A DNA stretch of 64,000 nucleotides from Massilia alkalitolerans DSM 17462 (lineage in GTDB: Bacteria > Pseudomonadota > Gammaproteobacteria > Burkholderiales > Burkholderiaceae_D), in contig NZ_ATYR01000003.1 in assembly GCF_000427785.1 (NCBI RefSeq), forward strand, positions 107,196-171,195, written 5' to 3'. The position numbers were made by a program, and so were the translations under genes. Below, one piece after another: positions 17,101 to 29,843 of the stretch (positions are counted from its first letter, which is position 1; every line of letters starts with the position of its first letter). The notes beneath the pieces are model-generated. The model was not told where the DNA came from. It saw only the letters and a list, made by a program, of their open reading frames with translations, and did not search any database.

Positions 17101-17844
17101 TTACGGCGCAGGGGCCTGCGGCGCCTCGGCAAATTCATACACGACCAGCGCATCGTCGTCCCAGCTCTTGTCGCGCAGCGGCGCCATGTAGGCGGCGCCG
17201 TTCAAGTGAAGCGGGAGCCCCGCCTTGCGCTCGCCCGACACGATCATGGCCGAGGCCAGACGCCGCGGTGCGCGGTAGGGATAGGACACCATCGGCAACC
17301 TGCACAGACCGCCTGCTGCCACCGCCCCGGCGCGGTACAGCAGCGGAATGTCTTCCTTGCGCACTGCCACGCCGACCTCGCACTCGAGGCGCAGGTCGCC
17401 CAGGCGCCGCGCATTCGCCGGCACGCCAGGCGTGCGTACGCGCGGACGCCAGCGGATTTCAGCCTTCTTGCGGTTCGAAACGAGATCGGCCTGTTCGTCG
17501 AAAGCCTGCTGGCTGCGCGGCAGCACGAAGCTGCCCTCCTGGTCGAGCGGCAGCGCAATATCGACCGTATCGCCGGCGATGCGCAGCTGCAGGCCGTCGG
17601 TGCCGGCCGGCTTGCCGTCCTTCGTCCACAGTTCGAAGCGCAGGTCCGCCTTCGGCGCGAGCGCGCGCTTTTCGTCCCATGCGTCGAGGCCGCGCACCAT
17701 GCGGCGGTAGGGAAGCAGCTCGGGATCCTTGATGCTGCTGACTTCGACCTTTTCGGTGGGCGGCGCTTCTGGCGACATGCCGTCCTGGGCAAATGCGGGT
17801 GCGGCCATCGCCAGCAAGGCGGCGATGATGGAAAGGCGCTTCAT
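17101..17844 (-). CDS. CNP1-like family periplasmic protein
   Basis: The 247-residue protein has a clear N-terminal signal peptide (LSIIAALLAMAAPAFAQ). The mature part carries a DxxEKVEVSSIKDPELLPYRRM-type segment typical of the CNP1-like family, related to a conserved secreted antigen of neisserial and betaproteobacterial genomes. The biochemical role is unknown. It faces hslO, and its own promoter must lie in the short region shared with the dps side. Confidence 0.8.
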   Translation of the reverse strand: MKRLSIIAALLAMAAPAFAQDGMSPEAPPTEKVEVSSIKDPELLPYRRMVRGLDAWDEKRALAPKADLRFELWTKDGKPAGTDGLQLRIAGDTVDIALPLDQEGSFVLPRSQQAFDEQADLVSNRKKAEIRWRPRVRTPGVPANARRLGDLRLECEVGVAVRKEDIPLLYRAGAVAAGGLCRLPMVSYPYRAPRRLASAMIVSGERKAGLPLHLNGAAYMAPLRDKSWDDDALVVYEFAEAPQAPAP

Positions 17845-18037
17845 GAGGGTCCTTCATTGGCAAGAGGTGCCTGCATTGTAAAGACGGCAGGATTGCCAAT
17901 GTGCGCAGATTCTCACGCCCCGCATTTGAACCGTGACACTCAAAACACGCATTTTTTGCAGCGGTGCTAAGCTGATGCATCTTTGACAGTGTTGTCATTT
18001 CCTTACAAACACTGCACTCACCCACAGGAGAAAAACG

Positions 18038-18544
18038 ATGCACATGGATACCGGAATCAGCACCGAAGACCGCGCCAAGATCGTCGAGTCGCTCTCGACC
18101 GTCCTGGGCGACGCGTTCATGCTTTACCTGAAGACCCACAACTTCCACTGGAACGTCACCGGGCCGATGTTCTCGACCCTGCACGTGATGTTCGAGGAGC
18201 AGTACACCGAGCAATGGAATGCGCTGGACGAGATCGCCGAACGCATCCGCGCCCTGGGCCATTTCGCCCCTGCCACCTCCAAGCGCTACGTCGAACTGTC
18301 GAGCATCAAGGAAGAGCCGGAAGTCCTGTCGGCCAAGGAAATGATCCGCCAGCTGGTCGAAGGCAACGAAATCCTGGTGCGCACCATGCGCCAGGGCGTC
18401 AAGGTTGCCGACGACCTGGACGACTTCCCGACCGCCGACATGCTGACCACCCGCATGGAAGTGCACGAAAAGAACGCCTGGATGCTGCGCTCCTTCCTGG
18501 AGCAAGGCGCCGGCTCGATGCAGGGCGAGGCTTCGTCGGACTGA
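18038..18544 (+). CDS. dps: Dps family DNA-binding ferritin-like protein
   Basis: Dps forms a 12-subunit shell that oxidises iron with peroxide and protects DNA in stress and stationary phase. The 168-residue protein shows the ferroxidase signature HNFHWNVTGPMF (His34, His37) with His49 and Glu53 in LHVMFEEQY, the intersubunit iron site. AGGAGAAA is a good ribosome-binding site at eight bases. It is monocistronic, flanked by a hairpin downstream. Confidence 0.96.
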   Translation: MHMDTGISTEDRAKIVESLSTVLGDAFMLYLKTHNFHWNVTGPMFSTLHVMFEEQYTEQWNALDEIAERIRALGHFAPATSKRYVELSSIKEEPEVLSAKEMIRQLVEGNEILVRTMRQGVKVADDLDDFPTADMLTTRMEVHEKNAWMLRSFLEQGAGSMQGEASSD

Positions 18545-18554
18545 TGCGAAAATG

Positions 18555-18575
18555 GCCGCGGTCAGCGACCGCGGC
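18555..18575. terminator. Hairpin between dps and the orphan antitoxin-like gene
   Basis: GCCGCGGTC, loop AGC and GACCGCGGC form a 9-bp stem. On the minus strand CATTTTC follows, so it is a better terminator for the convergent gene than for dps. Confidence 0.5.
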
Positions 18576-18609
18576 ACCTATCAAACCTGGAGTTGGACGC
18601 GCCAGGTAT

Positions 18610-18885
18610 TCAACCGCGGCCTGACATGTGCAGGTCGACTACCTTCATGATCTCGAGCGTCAGGTCGAGGTTGAATTCCTCCGCCACCAGGGCGGTCTGC
18701 AGTTCATCGCGCGGCATGCCGACGGCCGCTGCCAGGGCGCCGAGGCCGGGCGCCTGCGCCACGGCCTGCATCGCAAGGGTAATGACAGCGCCGTCGCCGT
18801 CCTCGAAGGCATCGGCCAGGCAATCGGCGATGGCGTCGAGCGAATCGAGCTCCGCGGGATTCGGAGGGGTGTTTTCTTGGGTCAT
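18610..18885 (-). CDS. HigA-like addiction-module antidote homologue, no toxin next to it
   Basis: This 91-residue protein resembles the addiction-module antidote (HigA-like) family. The segment AIADCLADAFEDGDGAVITL corresponds to the N-terminal half, and AAAVGMPRDELQTALVAEEFNLDLTLEIMKVV has the helix-turn-helix layout of the DNA-binding half. No RelE/HigB-type toxin gene is present on either side. The ATG at 18885 is chosen for the GGAA before it; 18921 and 18897 are longer options. It may be a regulator descended from an antitoxin. Confidence 0.7.
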   Translation of the reverse strand: MTQENTPPNPAELDSLDAIADCLADAFEDGDGAVITLAMQAVAQAPGLGALAAAVGMPRDELQTALVAEEFNLDLTLEIMKVVDLHMSGRG

Positions 18886-19134
18886 GCTTGGTTCCATGAA
18901 GTCATTCTGGTGATCATACACTGCTGTGCGCCTACCCTGTTTGCATTCCGATACCCCAATTGTGGTAAATGCTCTGTAGTCCCAGTCCTACATGAAAGTT
19001 GACTTGAGGAAAGTCAAACACGCCCTAGCCTTGAGGGATTCCAATACGCTTCGCCATATCGAGAGTAAGACCGCGTCGAGCACGTCTGGCAAGCGTGGAA
19101 GGATCACTCGCCGGTCACATCCATAGGAGCGTCA

Positions 19135-19553
19135 ATGAAGCGTATGTCCGCAGCGGCAGCAGCGTCGGTCGATCAAGAATGCAATCCCGTACCGGCTCGC
19201 CGAAAAATCACGGCCCGTTATCCCATCGCGACGATCGGGTCGCGTACCGTACAAGGCGGGGAGGTCGTCGTGGCCGATAACGTGGTGCACATGGACGGTT
19301 TCCGCATCGCCTGCGTCGGCGACCGGGTCCGCTATCCCGACGGCAGCGAAAGCATCATCGTTTCCGGCGCGGGCAATGCGTCCACGTTCGGCGACCGGCC
19401 GGTTGCGCTGGTCGGCAGCCACGTCGAGAACGGCGACCGCATCGCCCTGAGCCGGCAGAACATGGCGAAATCGTGCTGTTCGAAGGGGATACGCCGATCA
19501 AGGGGCTGCTGCAACCCGGCTACATGCCGGCACGGGGCGGCAGCGAAGCCTGA
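19135..19553 (+). pseudogene. PAAR-domain protein with a frameshift
   Basis: PAAR proteins cap the VgrG spike of type VI secretion systems. RYPIATIGSRTVQGGEVV starts the PAAR domain near residue 28, and ACVGDRVRYPDGSESIIVSGAG and PVALVGSHVENGD continue it. After about base 19447 the reading frame loses sense. In the neighbouring frame the natural tail appears: EIVLFEGDTPIKGLLQPGY, ending at a TGA at 19553. A single base loss around 19447-19466 would explain this. A strong AGGAG precedes the ATG. No other type VI gene is in the window, so it is an orphan. The shift may be real or an assembly error. Confidence 0.75.
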
Positions 19554-19595
19554 AGGCGCCGCCGGGCGCTGCCGCTGATACGGGAAAGGCGGAGA

Positions 19596-19940
19596 TCAGC
19601 GGCCGCCCTTTTTTTCCTTCGGCGGCGGCGGGGGCGGCGGCACCGTCATCGAGACCGCGGGTTGTTCGTCCTTGCGCAGCACCTGCACGAAGATCTCGTT
19701 CTGCTTGATCATGCCCAGTTCGTAGCGGGCACGCTCCTCCACCGCGCCGGTGCCGTCGCGCAGGTCGCGCACTTCCGATTCCAGCTTGGCATTACGCGCT
19801 TCCAGCAGCTCGGTCTTGTTGCGGGTCTTGTCGACCTGCTCGCGCATGTCGGCGACGTTCAGCCAGCCACCCTTCCCCAGCCACAGCGGGTATTGAATCA
19901 AGAGCAGCAGGACGGCAAGGGCGATGGTGATGAGTCGCAT
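19596..19940 (-). CDS. ftsB: Cell division protein FtsB
   Basis: FtsB is a small bitopic membrane protein that joins FtsL and FtsQ in the divisome. The 114-residue protein has one membrane helix ([19 protein letters not shown], residues 3-21) and a coiled coil with [20 protein letters not shown]. The '[15 protein letters not shown]' end of the domain is typical. A low-complexity proline-rich tail (eight Pro) ends in KEKKGGR. It lies downstream of eno on the same strand, the usual gene order. The start is placed at MRLITIA, after which the helix begins directly. Confidence 0.93.
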   Translation of the reverse strand: MRLITIALAVLLLLIQYPLWLGKGGWLNVADMREQVDKTRNKTELLEARNAKLESEVRDLRDGTGAVEERARYELGMIKQNEIFVQVLRKDEQPAVSMTVPPPPPPPKEKKGGR

Positions 19941-20009
19941 GGACGGCGGTCGCGAAAGACGAAGCCGGACCACCCGCAAGGGCAGTCCGGCCGTGGACTT
20001 ACTTCAGGT

Positions 20010-24017
<4,008 letters not shown>

Positions 24018-24191
24018 TTAAACCGCGCAAATACTTCTGGTCACCATGCCAATGCCGCGGCAAAAGGCGCGTTTGGATGCCATTGCCGGAGAAAAACGCG
24101 GCATCTGCAAAACGCCAGGGATCGAGAATATGCCCCATCAATTGACCGACCGGCAGGGGTGCTGCCTATACTGGGATTTTTTGGCCGACCC

Positions 24192-25343
24192 ATGCATACA
24201 TTGACCGACCCGCCCGCCGGCGCGGCCGTCTTGTCCGACACCGGAACGCTTGCCGCGCCGCCGCAGCCGCGCACCCTGGCGCTGAGCTTTACCGGCGACG
24301 GCCGCGAATACTTCCGCATCTGGGTCGTCAACCTGCTGCTCACGCTGGCTACCTTCGGCATCTACTCGGCCTGGGCCAAGGTGCGCCGGCTGCAGTATTT
24401 CGACCGCAATACGGTCCTGGCCGGGGCCAGCTTCGATTTTCATGGCAATCCGAAGGCCGTGCTGGCCGGGCGCGCGCTGTCGGTCGTGCTGCTGGTGGCT
24501 TACCACTACGCCTTCGGCTTCTCGACCACCTTCGGGGTGATGGTGATCGTCGGCCTGCTGCTCGCCTTCCCTTACCTGATGCGCGGCGCCCTGCGCTTTC
24601 GCCTCGGGAACACCAGCTACCGCGGCCTGCGCCTGGGTTTCGATGGATCGGTGGGCCAGGCCTACCTGGCCTGGCTGCCGCCTGCGCTCGCGGTGGTTCT
24701 GCCTGGCACCATGCTGGCCCTGTATCCGGAAAAACCCTTGCTGGAAGTGCTCGTGCTGCCGCTTTACCTGGCATGGCCGCTGATGCATGCCCGTATCCGG
24801 CACTTCCAGCACGCCCACCTGCTGTTCGGCGACCAGCATTCCCAGTACGAGGTCAAGGCGCGCCGCTTCTACCGTTTCTACCTGGTCTCCAGTGGACTCG
24901 TCGTGGTGGTCACCATCGCCGCATTCGCGGCGGTCCGGCTCGCCGGCAACGCCGCCGGGAGCGACGACCGCACGTCCGCCATGGCCGGCTACCTCATCGG
25001 CATCGTCATGCTGTACCTGTTCTACCTGCTGACCATCCCCTACATGATGGTGCGGGTGTCGAACCTGGCCTGGTCGAACACCCGCTTCCCCGGCATCCGC
25101 TTCCGCTCCACCCTGCCGGCGCGCGCCTTCATGAAGCTGCAGACCAGGAATGCCCTGCTTACCGTGCTGAGCCTGGGCTTGTACCGCCCCTTCGCCGTCG
25201 TCAACGTCTACCGTTTCCGGCTGGCGCACCTGCACATCGACGTCGACGTCGACATCGAGGCCGCCTGCGCCCGTGTGGCGCCTCGTGGCGGCGCGGCCGG
25301 CGACAGCGTCGCCGACGGCTTCGGCATCGACCTCAGCTGGTAG
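24192..25343 (+). CDS. YjgN/DUF898 family polytopic membrane protein
   Basis: The 383-residue protein belongs to DUF898 (YjgN-like). It has about six to eight membrane helices and the family-typical repeated segments LSFTGDGREYFRIWVVNLLLT-type (residues 35-60, then YSAWAKVRRLQYFDRNT) and, near the end, RNALLTVLSLGLYRPFAVVNVYRFRLAHL. The function of the family is unknown. The start at MHTLTDPP is chosen because upstream in-frame sequence lies in the pyrG promoter region. The M48 peptidase gene follows after nine bases, so the two almost certainly form an operon. Confidence 0.88.
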   Translation: MHTLTDPPAGAAVLSDTGTLAAPPQPRTLALSFTGDGREYFRIWVVNLLLTLATFGIYSAWAKVRRLQYFDRNTVLAGASFDFHGNPKAVLAGRALSVVLLVAYHYAFGFSTTFGVMVIVGLLLAFPYLMRGALRFRLGNTSYRGLRLGFDGSVGQAYLAWLPPALAVVLPGTMLALYPEKPLLEVLVLPLYLAWPLMHARIRHFQHAHLLFGDQHSQYEVKARRFYRFYLVSSGLVVVVTIAAFAAVRLAGNAAGSDDRTSAMAGYLIGIVMLYLFYLLTIPYMMVRVSNLAWSNTRFPGIRFRSTLPARAFMKLQTRNALLTVLSLGLYRPFAVVNVYRFRLAHLHIDVDVDIEAACARVAPRGGAAGDSVADGFGIDLSW

Positions 25344-25352
25344 AAAGACATC

Positions 25353-26399
25353 ATGAGCGCAACACACTATTTCGATGGCCGCAGTGCACGCCTGCACGTG
25401 GTCGAGCTGAGCGCAGGCGATGGCGCCATCCACCTGTGCGGCGAGGCCACGCGCAGCTACCCGGCGTCCAGCACGCGCCTGGCCGAACCTTTCCGGCGCG
25501 CTCCGGCCGTGCTCTATTTCGAGGACGGCGGCCGGGCCGAGGTCCATGACCCGGCCATGCGCACGGTGCTGGCCGAGGCGCTCGGCTACCGCAAGTCCTG
25601 GGTGGTGCGCTGGCAGGAGCACGCCGCCGCCGCGCTGCTGGCCCTGGTCCTGCTGGTGGGCCTGATCGCGTCAGGATGGCATTGGGGCATTCCGGCGGTG
25701 GCCGATCGCCTGGCGAGCCGGGTTCCGCGATCGGCCGACCAGGCGCTCGGACGGAATGCCCTGGACCTGCTCGAGCGCCAGGGCATCCTCAAGCCTTCGC
25801 GCCTGAGCGAGGACCGCATCGCGGCACTGTCCGCCATCCTGCAGCGGGTCCAGCCTGACGCGCCGCGCATCCCGCTGCGCCTGCGGGTGTACGCCGCTCC
25901 CGAACTCGGTCCGAACGCATTGGCCTTCCCCGACGGGACCATTGTCGTCACCGACGAGATCGTGCGCGCGGTGATGGGCAGCTCCAACGACTTCGATGCA
26001 GAGGCGGCGGCGGCGCTGGCCGGCGTGCTGGCGCACGAGGTTGGCCACATCGAGCAGCGCCACAGCGTGCACACGCTCACGCGCTCGTCGCTCACGGCGG
26101 CGTTGTCGGCCACGCTGTTCGGCGATTTCAGCGCGGTTGCCGCCGGCCTGCCGGCCGTCGTGAGCAACATGGAGTATTCGCGCGCGATGGAACTGGCCGC
26201 GGACGACTACGCAGTCGAGGCGCTGCACACGCGCGGCATCCCAGTGAGACCGCTGGCCGACCTGTTCGACCTTCTCGAGGCGCGGGCCGACAAGACACCG
26301 GCATTCCTGCGCCGGGCGATGTCGTATGCGTCCTCTCATCCCGACGCCTACGCCCGCAGCCAGCGCCTGCGCAAGTCGGCGACCGGACAGGGGAAGTAA
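25353..26399 (+). CDS. M48 family metallopeptidase with membrane anchor
   Basis: The 348-residue protein has an N-terminal domain (residues 1-90), a single membrane helix (AALLALVLLVGLIASGWHWG) and then an M48 catalytic domain with HEVGH at residues 228-232 and an ELAADDYAVE downstream glutamate motif. It would face the periplasm, cleaving or quality-controlling envelope proteins. It is immediately downstream of a DUF898 membrane protein, a pairing that recurs in proteobacteria; a joint function is inferred. Confidence 0.9.
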   Translation: MSATHYFDGRSARLHVVELSAGDGAIHLCGEATRSYPASSTRLAEPFRRAPAVLYFEDGGRAEVHDPAMRTVLAEALGYRKSWVVRWQEHAAAALLALVLLVGLIASGWHWGIPAVADRLASRVPRSADQALGRNALDLLERQGILKPSRLSEDRIAALSAILQRVQPDAPRIPLRLRVYAAPELGPNALAFPDGTIVVTDEIVRAVMGSSNDFDAEAAAALAGVLAHEVGHIEQRHSVHTLTRSSLTAALSATLFGDFSAVAAGLPAVVSNMEYSRAMELAADDYAVEALHTRGIPVRPLADLFDLLEARADKTPAFLRRAMSYASSHPDAYARSQRLRKSATGQGK

Positions 26400-26509
26400 C
26401 TGTTGTAAATCATCTATAAAGCCGAGGCCGCGTAAAGATAAAGCATGCATGCCTGTTACAAATGGGCAATAATTGTTGCTTTCCATTGGTATGTTTGGCA
26501 GAGTCAGTT

Positions 26510-28135
26510 ATGCGCACTTTTAATAATCTCGGCATCGGCATCCGCCTGACCGTCGGCTTTACCCTCACCCTCGTCATGGCGGTCCTCATCGCCGGCTCCG
26601 GCATGTGGCGCCTCGAACAGGTCTCCAGCGCCGCCCGCGACACCTTGGCAGCGCCGCTCACCAAGGAACGGCTGATCGCCGAGTGGTATACCCAGATTTT
26701 CGCTGCCGTGCGCCGCACCGCTGCCATCGTCAAGAGTAGCGATCCCTCGTTGACCGCCTATTTCAAGGAAGACGCCGCAGCCACCGCCAAGACCTCCGCC
26801 GACCTGGTCAAGCAGATCGAACCGCTGATCGCGGGCGAGCAGGAAAGCGCCCTGTTCAAGCGCATCACCGAGCAGCGCAAGCTGTACGGCGCGGCGCGCG
26901 ACAACGCCGTCAAGGCCAAGGCCGAGGGCAACCAGGAGCTGGCCGACCAGATCCTGGAACAGTCCTTTACCCCGGCCGCCAAGGCCTACCAGGAATCGAT
27001 CAACGAACTGGTCGCGATGCAGCGCGACCACATCACCGCCACCGCCGCCGGCATCGATGCGACCGCCACCCGCGGCCAGATGATCATCGCCGGCCTGACG
27101 GCGGGCGCCGTGCTGCTCGGCGCGCTGTTCTCGTGGATGCTCACGCGCGGCATCACGCGCCCGATCCGCGCCGCCGTGCAGGCCGCCGAGACCGTGGCCG
27201 GGGGCGACCTGAGCAGCCGCATCGACGCCGACACGAACGACGAGACCGGCGCCCTGCTGCGCGCCCTCGGCCACATGAACGACAGCCTGGTCAAGATCGT
27301 CAGCGAGGTGCGCAGCGGCACCGACACCATCGCCACCGCGTCCGGCGAGATCAGCGCCGGCAGTCTCGACCTGTCGAGCCGCACCGAACAGCAAGCGGCT
27401 TCGCTGGAAGAAACCGCGGCCTCGATGGAAGAGCTCACGGGGACCGTGCGCCAGAACGCCGACAACGCGCGCCAGGCCAACCAGCTGGCGATCACCGCGT
27501 CGAAGGTCGCCCTCGATGCCGGCAGCGTGGTAGACCAGGTCATCACCACCATGGGCTCGATCAACGACTCCTCGAAGAAGATCGTCGACATCATCGGCGT
27601 GATCGACGGCATCGCCTTCCAGACCAACATCCTGGCCCTGAACGCAGCCGTGGAAGCGGCGCGCGCCGGCGAGCAGGGCCGCGGCTTCGCGGTGGTGGCT
27701 TCCGAAGTGCGCACCCTGGCACAGCGCTCGGCGGCGGCCGCCAAGGAGATCAAGACTTTGATCGGCGCCTCGGTCGAGAAGGTCGAAGCCGGCACCAGGC
27801 TGGTGGACCAGACCGGCGACACCATGGAGCAAGTGGTCACTTCGATCCGCCGCGTCACCGACATCATGGCCGAGATCGCGTCGGCCAGCCAGGAACAGAT
27901 CCACGGCATCGAGCAAGTCAACCAGGCCATCGGCCTGATGGACGAATCGACCCAGCAGAACGCCGCGCTGGTGGAGGAATCGGCGGCCGCCGCGGGCGCC
28001 CTGCAGGACCAGGCCGCACGCCTGGCCGGCATGGTGAACGTGTTCAGGCTCGAGGCGCAGGCGAGCACACCGGCGACGCCGGCACCCCGTTCGCTCGCAG
28101 GCGGCGCAGGAATCGGAAAACTTCTGATTTCCTGA
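26510..28135 (+). CDS. Methyl-accepting chemotaxis protein (copy 1)
   Basis: This 541-residue chemoreceptor has a membrane helix near residues 10-30, a periplasmic four-helix ligand domain to about residue 190, a second membrane helix (190-211), HAMP and the signalling hairpin with the conserved tip [26 protein letters not shown] segment. The start at MRTFNNLG is chosen over an upstream ATG because the first helix begins directly. Its signalling domain is nearly identical to the chemoreceptor at 29844. The C-terminal tail is short and ends LLIS without an xWxxF tether. In another frame the tail would end E-S-E-N-F, suggesting a one-base insertion. Confidence 0.92.
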   Translation: MRTFNNLGIGIRLTVGFTLTLVMAVLIAGSGMWRLEQVSSAARDTLAAPLTKERLIAEWYTQIFAAVRRTAAIVKSSDPSLTAYFKEDAAATAKTSADLVKQIEPLIAGEQESALFKRITEQRKLYGAARDNAVKAKAEGNQELADQILEQSFTPAAKAYQESINELVAMQRDHITATAAGIDATATRGQMIIAGLTAGAVLLGALFSWMLTRGITRPIRAAVQAAETVAGGDLSSRIDADTNDETGALLRALGHMNDSLVKIVSEVRSGTDTIATASGEISAGSLDLSSRTEQQAASLEETAASMEELTGTVRQNADNARQANQLAITASKVALDAGSVVDQVITTMGSINDSSKKIVDIIGVIDGIAFQTNILALNAAVEAARAGEQGRGFAVVASEVRTLAQRSAAAAKEIKTLIGASVEKVEAGTRLVDQTGDTMEQVVTSIRRVTDIMAEIASASQEQIHGIEQVNQAIGLMDESTQQNAALVEESAAAAGALQDQAARLAGMVNVFRLEAQASTPATPAPRSLAGGAGIGKLLIS

Positions 28136-28147
28136 CCATTTGGTAAA

Positions 28148-28186
28148 AAAAGGCCGGGCCCTGTGCATGACAGGGCCCGGCCTTTT
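28148..28186. terminator. Bidirectional intrinsic terminator
   Basis: A 17-bp stem (AAAAGGCCGGGCCCTGT with its complement) and a five-base loop end in T runs on both strands. It terminates the first chemoreceptor and the convergent amidohydrolase. Confidence 0.95.
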
Positions 28187-28203
28187 CATTTGCTACGCAG
28201 GGA

Positions 28204-29532
28204 TTACTTCGCGCCCGGCTTCATCAGGTCGAGCAGCACCGCGGTTTCGGCCGCGATGAAGGAAGTCACGGTCGGCTTGAAGTCCGGCGCCCACTGCGGC
28301 GAGTGGGTGCCCGGCGGGTACTTGCCGGCCTGGCGCGCTGCGGCCAGCTTGCCCGGCTCCACGGCGCCGACGTGCAGCAGGATCGCCTTGACGCCGGCCT
28401 GGCCGTAGTGGGCGAAGTCTTCCGAAGTCATCTTGGCCGGCATCTCGCTGATGTTCTGCTCGCCGATGGCGCCCTTGATCGCGGCGACGGCGCGCGCGGT
28501 CAGTTCCGGATCGTTGAACACCGGGAAGGGGCCCGGCTTGATGTCGATGGTCGGCTCCTTCGGTGCGCCGGCCGCGATGGCTTCGCCCTTCACTTCGCGG
28601 GCGATGCTGGCCAGCACGCGCTGGCGCACTTCCGGACGGAAGGTACGCACCGTGAGCATCAGCTTGACCTGGTCCGGCACCACGTTGGCCTGGGTGCCGC
28701 CGTTGATGCTGCCGACGGTGATCACGACCGGGTCGGCCGGGTTGTTCTCGCGCGAGACCAGGGTCTGCAGCGCCATCACGATACGCGCCGACATCACGAC
28801 CGGGTCGCGGGTCTCGTGCGGGGTGGCGCCATGGCCGCCCTGGCCATGGATGGTGATGGTGACCGTATCGGCCGAAGCGCGGAACGGGCCGGCGCGGTAG
28901 CCCACGTGGCCGGCCGGCAGCGTGCCTTCGTCGTGCATCGACAGCGCGTAGTCAGGCTTCGGGAAGCGCGTGAACAGGCCGTCCTTGAGCATGGCGAGGG
29001 CGCCGGTCAGCGGCTCTTCGGCCGGCTGGCCGACCAGCATCAGGGTGCCGCTCCAGGCCTTGCGGTTGTCCGCCATCAGCTTGGCGGTGGCGTACCAGGC
29101 CGACATGTGGACGTCGTGGCCGCAAGCGTGCATGGTCGACACGGTTTCGCCGGCCGCGTTCTTCTGGGTGTGGGCGCTGGCGAACGGCAGGCCGGTCTTT
29201 TCCTGGACCGGCAGGCCGTCCATTTCGGTACGCAGCATCACGGTCGGGCCGGGGCCGTTCTTCAGGATCGCCACCACGCCGGTGCCGCCGACGCCGGTAG
29301 TCACGTCGAAGCCCAGCGCCTTGGCGCGCTCGGCGAGCTTCTTCGCGGTCTGGTGTTCCTGGAAGGCCAGTTCCGGCGTGCGGTGCAGGTCCTGGTACAG
29401 GGCTTCGACCGACGGGAACATCTTGTCGAGCTGGGCGCGCATTTCCGGCGGCAAGCCGGCGGCGTGGGCGGAACTGGCGGCGAAGGCACCGGCCAGCAGG
29501 AGTTGTCGGATGAGACGGGCGGATTGTTTCAT
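28204..29532 (-). CDS. Secreted M20/AgaA-type amidohydrolase
   Basis: The 442-residue protein has a signal peptide (RLIRQLLLAGAFAASSAHA) and an M20D amidohydrolase domain. Metal-binding segments are visible: MHACGHDVHMSAW near residues 137-148, GQPAEEPLTGALAM near 172-185 and a late MTSEDFAHYGQAG. It hydrolyses N-acyl or peptide amides of a small substrate outside the cytoplasm. The start at MKQSARL is the first with a signal peptide. It is placed between the two chemoreceptor copies on the opposite strand. Confidence 0.92.
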   Translation of the reverse strand: MKQSARLIRQLLLAGAFAASSAHAAGLPPEMRAQLDKMFPSVEALYQDLHRTPELAFQEHQTAKKLAERAKALGFDVTTGVGGTGVVAILKNGPGPTVMLRTEMDGLPVQEKTGLPFASAHTQKNAAGETVSTMHACGHDVHMSAWYATAKLMADNRKAWSGTLMLVGQPAEEPLTGALAMLKDGLFTRFPKPDYALSMHDEGTLPAGHVGYRAGPFRASADTVTITIHGQGGHGATPHETRDPVVMSARIVMALQTLVSRENNPADPVVITVGSINGGTQANVVPDQVKLMLTVRTFRPEVRQRVLASIAREVKGEAIAAGAPKEPTIDIKPGPFPVFNDPELTARAVAAIKGAIGEQNISEMPAKMTSEDFAHYGQAGVKAILLHVGAVEPGKLAAARQAGKYPPGTHSPQWAPDFKPTVTSFIAAETAVLLDLMKPGAK

Positions 29533-29843
29533 GAATCTCCTCGAAAAACGGGGGAACGAAGGCGACTCCGATGGACTGTACTGGCAATCATCGGGGCCGG
29601 AACCGTAACAGACGAATTTCCATGCAGCAATATTTAACAATTAACATAGGTAGTTCTACGTAATAAAAGTGTCGTAAAAATTTCTCAATTTCATTTTTTA
29701 TTTCTACAGAGAATTGATTTACACGTAGAATCCGTCCCTCAAGTGATGTCGGACTATTCCTACGCGCCGCACGTGCCACGCCTTTAACGTCGCCTGCAGC
29801 CGCCGGCGTTCACGCCACCCTCGAATACCACAAGGACGCTGTA
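29533..29843. other. AT-rich intergenic region between amidohydrolase and second chemoreceptor
   Basis: This 311-base region holds no gene. It is clearly AT-richer than its surroundings and contains TTCTACGT near 29653 and its complement ACGTAGAA near 29723, a candidate widely spaced inverted repeat. I do not see a convincing flagellar sigma-28 promoter. Promoters for both flanking genes must lie here. AAGGA about eight bases before 29844 is the ribosome-binding site of the chemoreceptor. Confidence 0.5.

Noticed and set aside
24138..25622. 494-codon minus-strand frame over the DUF898 gene.
   Set aside because: Its translation is Gln/Arg/His/Gly-rich without domains. The plus-strand protein has proper membrane segments and an operon partner.
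26462..26509. Upstream ATG giving a 16-residue extension of the first chemoreceptor.
   Set aside because: The extension ([11 protein letters not shown]...) is not shared by the second chemoreceptor, and the start at 26510 puts the first membrane helix directly at the N-terminus as in the paralogue.
26400..26510. Possible sigma-28 flagellar promoter before the first chemoreceptor.
   Set aside because: I looked for the TAAA-N15-GCCGATAA pattern here and before the second chemoreceptor and found only partial matches.
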